Below, piece by piece: positions 18,450 through 27,032 of a stretch of DNA of 52,059 nt (its first letter is position 1; each line of letters begins with the position of its first letter). This DNA comes from CAYQTE01 sp964420285 (GTDB lineage: Bacteria > Planctomycetota > Phycisphaerae > Tepidisphaerales > Tepidisphaeraceae): NCBI GenBank assembly GCA_964420285.1, contig CAYQTE010000030.1, forward strand, positions 1 to 52,059, written 5' to 3'. Below the pieces are notes generated by a model. The model was not told where the DNA came from. It did not search any database and saw nothing but the letters and a program-made list of their open reading frames with translations. A program made the position numbers and the translations under genes.

Positions 18450-20816
18450 ATGCTTGAATCGAATTCGTCGAGAATCGAACAGCACAAGGCCAGCGGCCGC
18501 ATGTTGGCGGAGAGTCCGCGCGCCGAACGACTGACGGTTTCGGGGAATCCGGCAATGGCGGACCGGCCCAGCATGGAAGTGCTGCTGATGGTCTGGCGCG
18601 GCCGGTGGATCATGGCGACGTGCGTGATCGCGGCCCTGATCCTGGGAAACATCTATTTCTCGCGCCAGACGCCGATTTACAGCAGCAGTTCGGTCATCTG
18701 CCTGCAGCAGGACGTGCCGAACATCATCAGTGACGTCATGTCCACAAAAGGAGAATCGGCTGGCTATTTGTTCACGCAGTGTCAGGTCATCCACTCAACC
18801 GCCATCCTCAGCAGCGCGCTGAAGAATCCGAACGTGTCGGCGGCATCGTGCCTGCAGGGAGTGGAGAACCCGGTGGCGATGCTCAAGAACTCGGTGGTGG
18901 CCGGTCCGGCCAACCAGGGGGATTTGATCACGATCGCCATGGAATCGACCCGGCCGGAGGACGCGGCCGTCATCGTCAACGGCGTCGTAGACGCGTACAT
19001 CAGCTATTTGAGCGAGCAGCACAAGTCCACGGCGGTGGAAGTGGTGCAGATTCTCCAGAACGAAATGAAGGTGCGCGAAGCCGAGTTGCAGAAGGACCAG
19101 CAGCAGATTCTGGATTTCAAGCGGGCCAATCCGAATCTTGCCATTGCGATCGATGCGGGTAAGGCGCTGCCGGGGCGATTTGCGGCGTTGTCCGAGGCGC
19201 TGACGCAGGCGCAGATGCGCACCATGGAGGTCAAGGTCGCGGTCGGACAGGCCAAGAACGCCAAGGACGATCCGGTTCAGTTGAAACGAATTCTCGACCA
19301 TGTGGATTCGCTGCCCAACACGTCGGACGGCGTCGACGTGGCGGTGGATCCGGGGCTGGCCGCCGCCTACCAGGCCGCAGAACTTCAGGCACTCAATCAA
19401 CAGGCAACGCTCGGAGAAAAAAGTGCCGCCCTCAAGGAAACGCAGATGCGGCTGCAGTTGCTGCGGCAGCAATTGCAATCGGAACGACAGGCTGCGGCCG
19501 ACACGTACATGTCCATGCTGACGGCGGAACTGGACATGGCGACGCAGCGCGAGGATGCGCTGAAGAAGGCGGTTGACGAGGTTCGTCCGGAAGCCATCGA
19601 TCTGAATGCCAAGCAGGCGGAATACGATCAACTCGTGCAGCAGGCGGACAACACGCAGCGGGCGCTGGACATGCTGGACAGCCGGATCAAGGCCGTGAAT
19701 GTGACCGATGACATCGGGCATCTGACGGCAACGGTTCTGGAAAAGGCGGAGCCGGTCTTCACGCCGGTCCGGCCCAGTCGCACGCACACGATGGGCATGG
19801 CGCTGGTGATGGGGCTGATGATCGGTCTGGGCGGCACGCTGTTGCGCGAGATGATGGAGCAGCATCTCACATCGCCCAACGAGATTTCCAATCTGCTGTC
19901 GCTGCCGATCCTCGGGGCGGTGCCGACCATCGAAGCCGACAGCGGCGCCGGGGCGGCAACGCAACTTTCTCAACTTCGGGCCTCGTGGCACCGGTACATG
20001 CGGCGGTTGACGCTGTCGCGGGACCGCAGTGACGCGGGCGCGGCGGCGGCCATGGCGCGGCGCGGGCAGGAGATGCGATTGCAGCCGTATTCGGATGTCG
20101 CCGAGGCCTATCGAACAATTCGCACCGCCATTTCCTTCGGGCTGGGCGGCCAGCCGGCAAAGACGATCCTGATCACTTCCCCCGTCGCTGGTGACGGCAA
20201 GACCACTCTTGCAAGCAACCTGGCGATAAGCATCGCGCAGGCGGGCCGGCGGGTGCTGCTGATCGACGCGGACTGCCGCAGCCCCAAGCAACATAAAATA
20301 TTCGGCCTGGCCGAGTCGCCCGGATTGTCGGATGTGCTGGCCGGCAAGTCGCGGCTGAGCGAAGCGGTGCAGGGCACGACGGTGGAGAAGCTGGACGTTC
20401 TGGCGTGCGGCTCGCGGGTCTCAAGTTCGGCGGAACTGCTCAGCAGTCCTGCGCTGATGGGCATGCTGAAGGAGGCTTCGGAGGACTACGACCAGGTGCT
20501 TCTCGATTCATCGCCGGTGATTCCGATCTCTGACGCCAGAATCCTGGCGGCCTCGTGCGAGGCGACGATCCTTGTGCTTCGATCCGGCAAATCAACCCGG
20601 CGGCTGGCGGATCAGTCGCTGGATGCCCTTGAATCGGTTGACGCGGCGGTCTTGGGCGTCGTCGTCAACGACGTGCAGCGCCAAAGGGGCGGGCGATATT
20701 ACGGCTATTACTACGGTCCGGGCCGGGGACTGGGAAATGGAAACGGTCACGGCGAAGGCGACCGTTCGAGCCAGTCGATCGTGGTCTCGCGCGCCGCGCC
20801 GGACCTGGATTCTTAG
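18450..20816 (+). CDS. Wzz-type polysaccharide co-polymerase fused to a BY-type tyrosine autokinase
   Basis: 788 residues from ATG 18450 (an upstream TTG at 18405 is less likely). An N-terminal membrane span (MATCVIAALILGNIYFS) opens a Wzz domain. A long periplasmic helical, probably coiled-coil part follows (about 200-420), then a second span (HTMGMALVMGLMIGLGGTLL). The cytoplasmic C-terminal kinase has Walker A AGDGKTT (580-586), Walker A' VLLIDAD (602-608) and Walker B YDQVLLD (680-686). The tyrosine cluster YYGYYYG begins at 750 and is the usual autophosphorylation tail. Such proteins control chain length and assembly of capsule or exopolysaccharide. It is the first gene of the operon. 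Confidence 0.93.
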   Translation: MLESNSSRIEQHKASGRMLAESPRAERLTVSGNPAMADRPSMEVLLMVWRGRWIMATCVIAALILGNIYFSRQTPIYSSSSVICLQQDVPNIISDVMSTKGESAGYLFTQCQVIHSTAILSSALKNPNVSAASCLQGVENPVAMLKNSVVAGPANQGDLITIAMESTRPEDAAVIVNGVVDAYISYLSEQHKSTAVEVVQILQNEMKVREAELQKDQQQILDFKRANPNLAIAIDAGKALPGRFAALSEALTQAQMRTMEVKVAVGQAKNAKDDPVQLKRILDHVDSLPNTSDGVDVAVDPGLAAAYQAAELQALNQQATLGEKSAALKETQMRLQLLRQQLQSERQAAADTYMSMLTAELDMATQREDALKKAVDEVRPEAIDLNAKQAEYDQLVQQADNTQRALDMLDSRIKAVNVTDDIGHLTATVLEKAEPVFTPVRPSRTHTMGMALVMGLMIGLGGTLLREMMEQHLTSPNEISNLLSLPILGAVPTIEADSGAGAATQLSQLRASWHRYMRRLTLSRDRSDAGAAAAMARRGQEMRLQPYSDVAEAYRTIRTAISFGLGGQPAKTILITSPVAGDGKTTLASNLAISIAQAGRRVLLIDADCRSPKQHKIFGLAESPGLSDVLAGKSRLSEAVQGTTVEKLDVLACGSRVSSSAELLSSPALMGMLKEASEDYDQVLLDSSPVIPISDARILAASCEATILVLRSGKSTRRLADQSLDALESVDAAVLGVVVNDVQRQRGGRYYGYYYGPGRGLGNGNGHGEGDRSSQSIVVSRAAPDLDS

Positions 20817-21165
20817 AGACGCTTGATGGGAGTAAGTCGTGTGATGAACGTGATGGCAATGCAATGGGAGAAGTGATTGATCTCGGCGGCAACAGCGGCC
20901 GGAATCGGGTTGCCGGCGCTGGATTGTGTCGAGCGGGCTGGGCAGGAACGGGTACTGGGTGAGTACCGGACTCAGCGCGATGGGTTTCCAGGAAACCTTG
21001 CGCGATGATGGCGTTTGTGATTCGGCGAAAGCCGTTTCCGTCGTCAATCCGGGTGTGTCTTGAACTCGCCGGTGCGAGCGTGGCGAGGGTGTTTTTTGTG
21101 AAACGGCCGGTGCGCCGACGGGGACGAAGTGCGCGCGGGGCCGTGAAATTTCAGTTGATAAGAAC
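20817..21165 (+). promoter_or_regulatory. Leader region before the NusG-like gene, with two small hairpins
   Basis: 349 bases, the only long gap inside the operon. Two perfect inverted repeats lie close together: GGTACT/AGTACC (20951-20967, 5-base loop) and GGTTTCC/GGAAACC (20983-20997, 1-base centre). No U-tract follows either, so neither is a classical terminator. Because the next gene encodes a NusG-type factor, this leader could be a recruitment or attenuation site. That is inference; a second promoter is also possible. Confidence 0.35.
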
Positions 21166-21714
21166 ATGCTGGCGCTTTCCGAAAACCCGCCCATGATGTC
21201 GCAGGACATCGGCAGTCTCCTTGATATCGAGGGAGATTGGTGGGTCGCGCACACCAAGGCGCGATGCGAAAAGGCACTGGCGTGGGATTTGCACGCCGGC
21301 AATATCCCGTGGTTTCTTCCCATGGTGGAGCGGACCGCGGTGTGGGGCGGTCGAAAGCGGAAGGTGCTCAATGCGCTGTTTCCGTTGTACGTGTTCTTCT
21401 GCGGAGATCAGGACGATCGGCAGACGGTGCTGAGGACGGGTCGTGTCTGCCAGGTCATTGCAGTGCCGCAGCGAGAGAAATTCGTCGGTGAACTGGATGC
21501 CATCCATCGCACCCTGGCCAGCAAGGGAGACCTGGCGCCGTATCCCTTTGCCGCCGTGGGCAGGCGATGCCGAATCGCCCGAGGGCCGCTGAAAGGCATC
21601 GAAGGAGTGGTGGTGCGCAACCACGACTCAACTCGCATCGTGTTGGAAGTCAGCATGCTCGGACAGGGAGCTTCGCTGGAAATCGATGGGGAATTGCTGG
21701 ATCCCGTCGAGTAG
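21166..21714 (+). CDS. NusG/RfaH-type specialised transcription antiterminator
   Basis: 182 residues. The N-terminal NGN domain begins DWWVAHTKARCEKALAWDL and includes LNALFPLYVFFCGDQDDRQT. The C-terminal KOW domain is VGRRCRIARGPLKGIEGVVV. The domain order is that of NusG, but the position inside a polysaccharide operon is typical of the paralogs RfaH, UpxY and LoaP, which let RNA polymerase read through long operons. The ATG at 21166 is taken as the start, but two further ATGs at 21193 and 21196 could serve. No strong ribosome-binding site is visible. Its target is most likely this operon. Confidence 0.9.
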   Translation: MLALSENPPMMSQDIGSLLDIEGDWWVAHTKARCEKALAWDLHAGNIPWFLPMVERTAVWGGRKRKVLNALFPLYVFFCGDQDDRQTVLRTGRVCQVIAVPQREKFVGELDAIHRTLASKGDLAPYPFAAVGRRCRIARGPLKGIEGVVVRNHDSTRIVLEVSMLGQGASLEIDGELLDPVE

Positions 21715-21790
21715 CTTCGTGCTCCGGGGCATTTCGCCTGCTCTTTTCGAGTCATTTCCGGGCACGTCATCAGGAGTGGAAGGTGGTCCC

Positions 21791-24601
21791 ATGAATACGC
21801 TTGAATTGTGCCTTGTCTGTGGATTGGTCGCCGGGCTGCTGGCACTGGCCTTTGTGCCGCTGGTGATTCGGTTTGCGACGGCATTCGGCCTGCTGGATGT
21901 ACCGGGGCTGCGCAAGGTTCACCGCACGCCGGTGCCCCGCCTGGGCGGCGCGGCCATCGCGCTGGCGGCGTTGATCCCCTTTGCAACGGCGCTGGCTGTG
22001 ATGCGCAACCGGTGGTTTGCCCCACCGGAAGATTCGGGCACGGTCTTGACGCTCATTTTCGCCGCCGCTTGCGTGCTGGCGATCGGTTTGATCGACGATC
22101 TGACGCAGATGCGGGCGAAATTCAAACTGCTGGCCTTGCTGGGATCGGCAATCATGTTCTGTGGATCAGGCGGAATGATCCACGCCGTCACCTTCAGGGG
22201 TCACGATCTGTTCAACTTCGGCGACTTCTCCCCGGTGGTCACCATTCTCTGGATCGTGGGCGTGACGGTCAGCATTAACTTTATCGACGGCCTTGACGGA
22301 CTTGCCGCAGGCATATCCCTCATCGCGTTCGGCGTGCTGGCAACGGGAGCGGCCGTGGGAGGCGTGGCCTCCATCGTCGTATTGGCGACATCGGTCATGG
22401 GAGCGCTGGCGGGATTCCTGGTATTCAATTACAACCCGGCCAGCATATTCATGGGGGATTGCGGGAGTTTGTTCCTCGGATTCACGCTGGCGGCCAGTTG
22501 CGTGGTCGCCACGGAAAAGATCGGCACAACGCGGGGGATCATACTTCCCAGCCTGGCGCTCTCGGTGCCGCTGCTGGACACGGCACTGACAATGGTGCGC
22601 CGCGGCATTTTGCAGCGGCAGTCGCTGTTCGCAGCGGAACGCGGCCATATCCACCACCGGCTTCTGGAAACCGGCCTGATCCAGCGACATGTGGTGCTGA
22701 TTCTGTGGGCGGTAACGCTGACGGCCGCGGCCGTGGCGCTGGTGACATTCCTGGGCAGCGCGTGGGCGACGGCGATCACCGCCAGCGGCATGGCTTTGGC
22801 GCTGGCGATCCTGTTCCGATCGGCCGGGTCCGTCCGCGCGAGGGAAACGCTGCTGGCCGTGCGGCGAAACCGTGCCGTCCGCCGCGAGATCCAGCATTAT
22901 CAAGCGCACTTCGACGAGCTTCGTCTGGGATTCCGGGAGGTACGCTCGTTTGAGGAGTGGTGGAACCAGGTGTGCAAATCGGCCGACAAGCTCGATTTCG
23001 CCAAGCTCAACCTGCCGCTGGTGCAGCGAAACGGAAACTCGACGGTCCTGCTCTGGCGGCGAGCCGATTCTGAGCTGGCCGAAGCCGACTCGATCACGGC
23101 CGAAGTGCCGATTTCGCAGCGGCGGGCCGGTCAGACCATGCGCGTCGAGGTCGAGGTGACGGCGTCTAAATACCTTGAAAACACCGGGCTGCGGCTGGCG
23201 TTGTTTTCACGGCTGATGAGCGAATTCAGCCTCGCGGAACTGCGTAACGTGCCGCTGGGGAACGAAGCGGCGATGATCCGCTCGCATTCCGACGGGACCA
23301 ACGACTACGCCGGTGCCGCCGCGCTGGACCCGGCCATACGCGAGGCGGCGGCCACGTTCGCCAACAAGCGCATCGCGATCGTACACGACTTCCTCTATAC
23401 CTATGCGGGAGCCGAGCGGGTTTTGGAGCAGTTGATTGAGTTGTTCCCCAAGGCCGATCTGTTCAGCTTGTTCGATTTCCTGCTGGATACCAAACGGGGA
23501 TTCATTCATCGTAAGCCGGTGCGCACGACATTCCTGCAGCGCATGCCGGGGGCCAGGACGCGACACCGGACCTATCTGCCCCTGATGCCGCTGGCCATCG
23601 AGCAACTGGACCTGTCCTCGTACGATCTGATCATCAGCAGTTCGTACATGGTGGCCAAGGGCGTGCTGACCAGGCCCGACCAACTGCACATCTGCTATTG
23701 CCACACGCCAGTGCGCTATGCGTGGGACGCCCAGACGCAGCGACTGGACGGTCGCGGGCTGGTGTCCATGGCAAAATCCGCCGCGGCCCGATTGATCCTG
23801 CATTACATCCGCAACTGGGACGTCCGCTCGGCCAACAACGTGGACGTCTTTGTGACCAACTCGGATTTTGTGCGCCGACGGATTCAAAAATACTACCGGC
23901 GGTCGGCTCGCACCGTGTACCCGCCGGTTAACACGGACTGGTTTGCCCCCGGCGAGCAGAAGGAAGACTTCTATCTGACGGCGTCGCGGCTGGTGCCTTA
24001 CAAGCGGATCGACCTCATCGTCGATGCGTTCAACAAGATGCCGGAACGCCGGCTGTTCGTGGTGGGCGACGGGCCGGAACTGGCGAGCCTGACGGCCAGG
24101 GCCAAGTCCAACGTGCAGATCATCGGCTTCCAATCGTCGGAACGGCTGCGGCAATACATGCAGCGCGCCAGGGCATTCGTCTTCGTGGCGGAAGAGGATT
24201 TTGGCATCGTGCCCGTTGAAGCCCAGGCGTGCGGAACTCCCGTGATCGCGTTCGGCCGCGGCGGCGTCACCGAGAGCGTCAGCCATCTCAAGACCGGGTT
24301 CCTTTTCCAGGAACAAACGGTGGATGCGCTTGTGCAGGCCGTCGAGGAGTTTGACCGCCTCGATTGGGATTCAGCGCTGATTCGCAAGAATGCGGAGCGG
24401 TTTTCCATCGGCGAGTTCCGGCACCAGTTCCTCGAAATCGTCAAGGCCGAATGGGCCGGCTTCCTCGCCCAACGTGTCGACCTGAGCCTTACGCCATCGG
24501 CCGCGGACACGGATTCAAGCGATTGGCCACAGTCAACCGACGTGCCGGCCGCGAAATCGTCGCGGAAGATCATCGGCGCCACCGGCCAGGTTGGAATTTA
24601 G
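21791..24601 (+). CDS. Fusion of a WecA/MraY-type sugar-phosphate transferase with a GT4 glycosyltransferase
   Basis: 936 residues from ATG 21791 (AAGGTGG upstream). The N-terminal part is a polytopic WecA/TagO-type transferase that starts glycan synthesis on undecaprenyl phosphate. It shows RKVHRTPVPRLGG, Asp102-Asp103 in GLIDDL, NFIDGLDGLAAG (163-174), FNYNPASIFMGDCGSLFLGF and HIHHRL (286-291). A cytoplasmic spacer (about 350-510) with a RSFEEWWNQVCKSADKLDF-like segment follows. From about 528 a complete GT4 glycosyltransferase begins (RIAIVHDFLYTYAGAERVLE), with the E-x7-E pair Glu802/Glu810 in EEDFGIVPVEAQACG. No stop or internal ribosome site separates the halves. The first two sugar-transfer steps may therefore be made by one protein. 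Confidence 0.9.
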   Translation: MNTLELCLVCGLVAGLLALAFVPLVIRFATAFGLLDVPGLRKVHRTPVPRLGGAAIALAALIPFATALAVMRNRWFAPPEDSGTVLTLIFAAACVLAIGLIDDLTQMRAKFKLLALLGSAIMFCGSGGMIHAVTFRGHDLFNFGDFSPVVTILWIVGVTVSINFIDGLDGLAAGISLIAFGVLATGAAVGGVASIVVLATSVMGALAGFLVFNYNPASIFMGDCGSLFLGFTLAASCVVATEKIGTTRGIILPSLALSVPLLDTALTMVRRGILQRQSLFAAERGHIHHRLLETGLIQRHVVLILWAVTLTAAAVALVTFLGSAWATAITASGMALALAILFRSAGSVRARETLLAVRRNRAVRREIQHYQAHFDELRLGFREVRSFEEWWNQVCKSADKLDFAKLNLPLVQRNGNSTVLLWRRADSELAEADSITAEVPISQRRAGQTMRVEVEVTASKYLENTGLRLALFSRLMSEFSLAELRNVPLGNEAAMIRSHSDGTNDYAGAAALDPAIREAAATFANKRIAIVHDFLYTYAGAERVLEQLIELFPKADLFSLFDFLLDTKRGFIHRKPVRTTFLQRMPGARTRHRTYLPLMPLAIEQLDLSSYDLIISSSYMVAKGVLTRPDQLHICYCHTPVRYAWDAQTQRLDGRGLVSMAKSAAARLILHYIRNWDVRSANNVDVFVTNSDFVRRRIQKYYRRSARTVYPPVNTDWFAPGEQKEDFYLTASRLVPYKRIDLIVDAFNKMPERRLFVVGDGPELASLTARAKSNVQIIGFQSSERLRQYMQRARAFVFVAEEDFGIVPVEAQACGTPVIAFGRGGVTESVSHLKTGFLFQEQTVDALVQAVEEFDRLDWDSALIRKNAERFSIGEFRHQFLEIVKAEWAGFLAQRVDLSLTPSAADTDSSDWPQSTDVPAAKSSRKIIGATGQVGI

Positions 24602-24634
24602 CAGCGGCACTGACAACACCCCCATCGACATCCC

Positions 24635-25804
24635 ATGCGCATTGCGATTGTCGCCCAAAATCTGATCTACGGAGACGGCCAGGGCCGGATCAATCTGGAG
24701 ATTGCCCGCCAGGCCCTTCGCGCCGGGCACAAGCTCGTGCTGGTGAGCGTTACTGCCGATCCGGAGCTGATCCAGGCCGGAGCGGCATGGGAACAGGTGA
24801 AGGTGATCCGCCGGCCGTTGCTGGTGCGCGTGGCTCAATTCCCGTTCATCGCCAATCGGATCGTGGATCGCCTGCGCGACGAGGGTCGGGTGGATTTCGT
24901 GATCGCCAACGGCTACACGCTGACGCGGGCTCACGACGTGAATCTGTGCCAGTTCGTGCATTCCGCTTGGCTGAACACGGGAGTTCACTCGACGGCGACG
25001 CGGGGGATTGTGAACCGGCTGTACCAATCCGTCTATACGCGCTACAACGCCAAGCTGGAACGGCGCTCTTATGAGGCTGCACGCACTGTCGTGGCGCCAT
25101 CCTGGCAAACCGTCAGGGAGCTGCAGGGCCTGGGTCTGGATGCCGCCCGGCTGCGGATGATTCCCAACGGCGTCGATTGCGATGAATTCGCCCCCGGCCG
25201 GGAAGACCGCGCGGCATTGGGCTTGCCGGCGGGCGCGCCGCTGATCCTCTTTGTGGGTGACGTGAGAACCAATCGCAAAGGGCTGGGTTCGGTATTGAAG
25301 GCTCTTGCAAAACTTCCACATTTGCATCTGGCGGTCGTGGGCAAGTTGACCGGCAGCCCGTTTGTCAAATTGGCCGGTGATCTGGGCGTGAGCCAACGGA
25401 CGCATTTTCTGGGTTTTCGCCGCGACGTCCCGCGCATCATGCGCGCGTGCGACCTTTTTGTCTTTCCCTCCTGGTACGACACCTTTGGATTGGTCGTAAC
25501 CGAGGCGATGGCGTGCGGGCTTCCGGTTGTCACCACGGCGGCCACTGGTGCCGGCGAGTTACTGACGCCGGAATGCGGAACCGTCGTCCGCGACCCGGCC
25601 GATGTCGATGAACTGGCTGCGGCCGTAGACCAATGGATGTCCGATCCGTCGCGTCGATCCCGCGCGGTACCGGCTTGTCGGGCGATTGCTCAGTCGAACG
25701 GCTGGGCGGCCATGGCCGGACAATATCTGGAACTCCTTTTGCGTACTTACAACGAGCCTGTCAGGCAATCGGCCATTGCCAATTCCGCGTTGTTGTCGGC
25801 ATGA
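24635..25804 (+). CDS. GT4-family glycosyltransferase
   Basis: 389 residues, two Rossmann-like lobes (GT-B). The start MRIAIVAQNLIYGDGQGRIN is typical, and RMIPNGVDCDEFAPG marks the beginning of the second lobe. The nucleotide-sugar motif is DTFGLVVTEAMACGLPVV, where Asp takes the place of the first Glu of the common E-x7-E pair. It probably transfers a sugar from a nucleotide donor to the growing lipid-linked glycan. It follows the WecA fusion by 33 bases. Confidence 0.88.
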   Translation: MRIAIVAQNLIYGDGQGRINLEIARQALRAGHKLVLVSVTADPELIQAGAAWEQVKVIRRPLLVRVAQFPFIANRIVDRLRDEGRVDFVIANGYTLTRAHDVNLCQFVHSAWLNTGVHSTATRGIVNRLYQSVYTRYNAKLERRSYEAARTVVAPSWQTVRELQGLGLDAARLRMIPNGVDCDEFAPGREDRAALGLPAGAPLILFVGDVRTNRKGLGSVLKALAKLPHLHLAVVGKLTGSPFVKLAGDLGVSQRTHFLGFRRDVPRIMRACDLFVFPSWYDTFGLVVTEAMACGLPVVTTAATGAGELLTPECGTVVRDPADVDELAAAVDQWMSDPSRRSRAVPACRAIAQSNGWAAMAGQYLELLLRTYNEPVRQSAIANSALLSA

Positions 25805-25823
25805 CAGGTTGACTGCAATCCCC

Positions 25824-27032
25824 ATGAAACAGCAGCCTCGCATCCTCGCATTCGCCACCAAGGGCAGCCAAACCAACGAAGAGCTGCGCCTTCGCTCGCT
25901 GCTGGCGCACACGGGCGCCCAGTTCATTCCGTATGACAAGGCGGCCAAGCGAAGGAGTTTCTTTCACGTGCTCGGCCAAGTCTTTCGCCAGCGACCTGAT
26001 CTGCTGGTAATGGAAGGAACCGGATTGGCTGGCGGGCTGGTTTGTCTGCTGGCGCGACTGGCCGGACGAACCCGCTACGTTGTCGGCAGCGGCGATGCGG
26101 TCGGACCTTTCGTCGCCGCGCACTCGGCCCTGGCGGGTCCGGCGTTCGCCGTCTACGAACGACTGCTGTGCCGGTTTTGTGACGGCTTCATCGGGTGGAC
26201 TCCTTATCTGACAGGCCGTGCGATGACGTTCGGCGCCCCCAGAGCGATGACGGCTTCAGGGTGGGCGCCGGCACCGCTGAACGCCACCGACGCCGCCGAG
26301 GCGCGACGCGCTATTCGCCGCCAGCTTGGAATCGCTCCCAATGCGCTCGTCTTTGGGCTGGCGGGCGCGCTAAACTGGAATCCGCGTCGCGGCTATTGCT
26401 ATGGATTGGAGTTGGTTGAAGCGGCGCTGAAAGTCGATCGGCCGGATACGTGCGTCCTGATCGTCGGCGCCGGAAGCGGGTTGGCGAAGCTTCGGGAGCG
26501 GTCCGGTTCGAGCTTGGGGCGCACGATTTTTCTGCCGGGAATGGTGTCGATGGAGGAGGTCTCCCGATACCTGGCCGCGATGGACGTTGCGAGCCTTCCG
26601 CAAAGCGTGGATGGCGTGGGGAATTTTCGTTACACGACCAAGATCAGCGAGTACGCCGCCGCGGGGCTTCCGATAGTAACCGGCCGGTTGCCGCTGGCGT
26701 ACGACCTGGACGATGGATCCATGTGGCGGCTGCCCGGCCGTGCGCCATGGTCCGGCAATTACATCGCCGCATTGGCGGACTTGATGCGTGAGATGAGCGT
26801 GCCAATGTTGGCGGCGGCCAAGTCGTGCGTGCGGCGTCAGCGGAGCGAGTTTGATGCCGATATACAGGTACAGCGGGTGACGAAGTTCATGACCGAACTC
26901 TTGGACGATCTCGCCACCGCCAGCCCCGCGCCCAGGCGCAACAAGGCTGCGGTTTCGATGGCCAGCGTGTCCGAGAAGTTCCAACAACCCGCCTTGAGCG
27001 AGCTATCGCATGACGGACCTGGCCGAAATTGA
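25824..27032 (+). CDS. Divergent GT4-like glycosyltransferase
   Basis: 402 residues from ATG 25824 (a longer frame upstream overlaps the previous gene and is not used). MKQQPRILAFATKGSQTNEE starts the first lobe. LVFGLAGALNWNPRRGYCYG and VLIVGAGSGLAKL belong to the second. The donor-site region reads GVGNFRYTTKISEYAAAGLP instead of the usual E-x7-E form, so the mechanism or donor may differ. It begins 19 bases after the previous gene, and its last 23 bases overlap the next one. Confidence 0.78.
   Translation: MKQQPRILAFATKGSQTNEELRLRSLLAHTGAQFIPYDKAAKRRSFFHVLGQVFRQRPDLLVMEGTGLAGGLVCLLARLAGRTRYVVGSGDAVGPFVAAHSALAGPAFAVYERLLCRFCDGFIGWTPYLTGRAMTFGAPRAMTASGWAPAPLNATDAAEARRAIRRQLGIAPNALVFGLAGALNWNPRRGYCYGLELVEAALKVDRPDTCVLIVGAGSGLAKLRERSGSSLGRTIFLPGMVSMEEVSRYLAAMDVASLPQSVDGVGNFRYTTKISEYAAAGLPIVTGRLPLAYDLDDGSMWRLPGRAPWSGNYIAALADLMREMSVPMLAAAKSCVRRQRSEFDADIQVQRVTKFMTELLDDLATASPAPRRNKAAVSMASVSEKFQQPALSELSHDGPGRN

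Noticed and set aside
18795..20294. Long minus-strand frame of 499 codons opposite the Wzz-kinase gene
   Set aside because: It is a mirror of the high-GC coding strand. It is rich in Arg, Leu, His and Gln, with no family motif.
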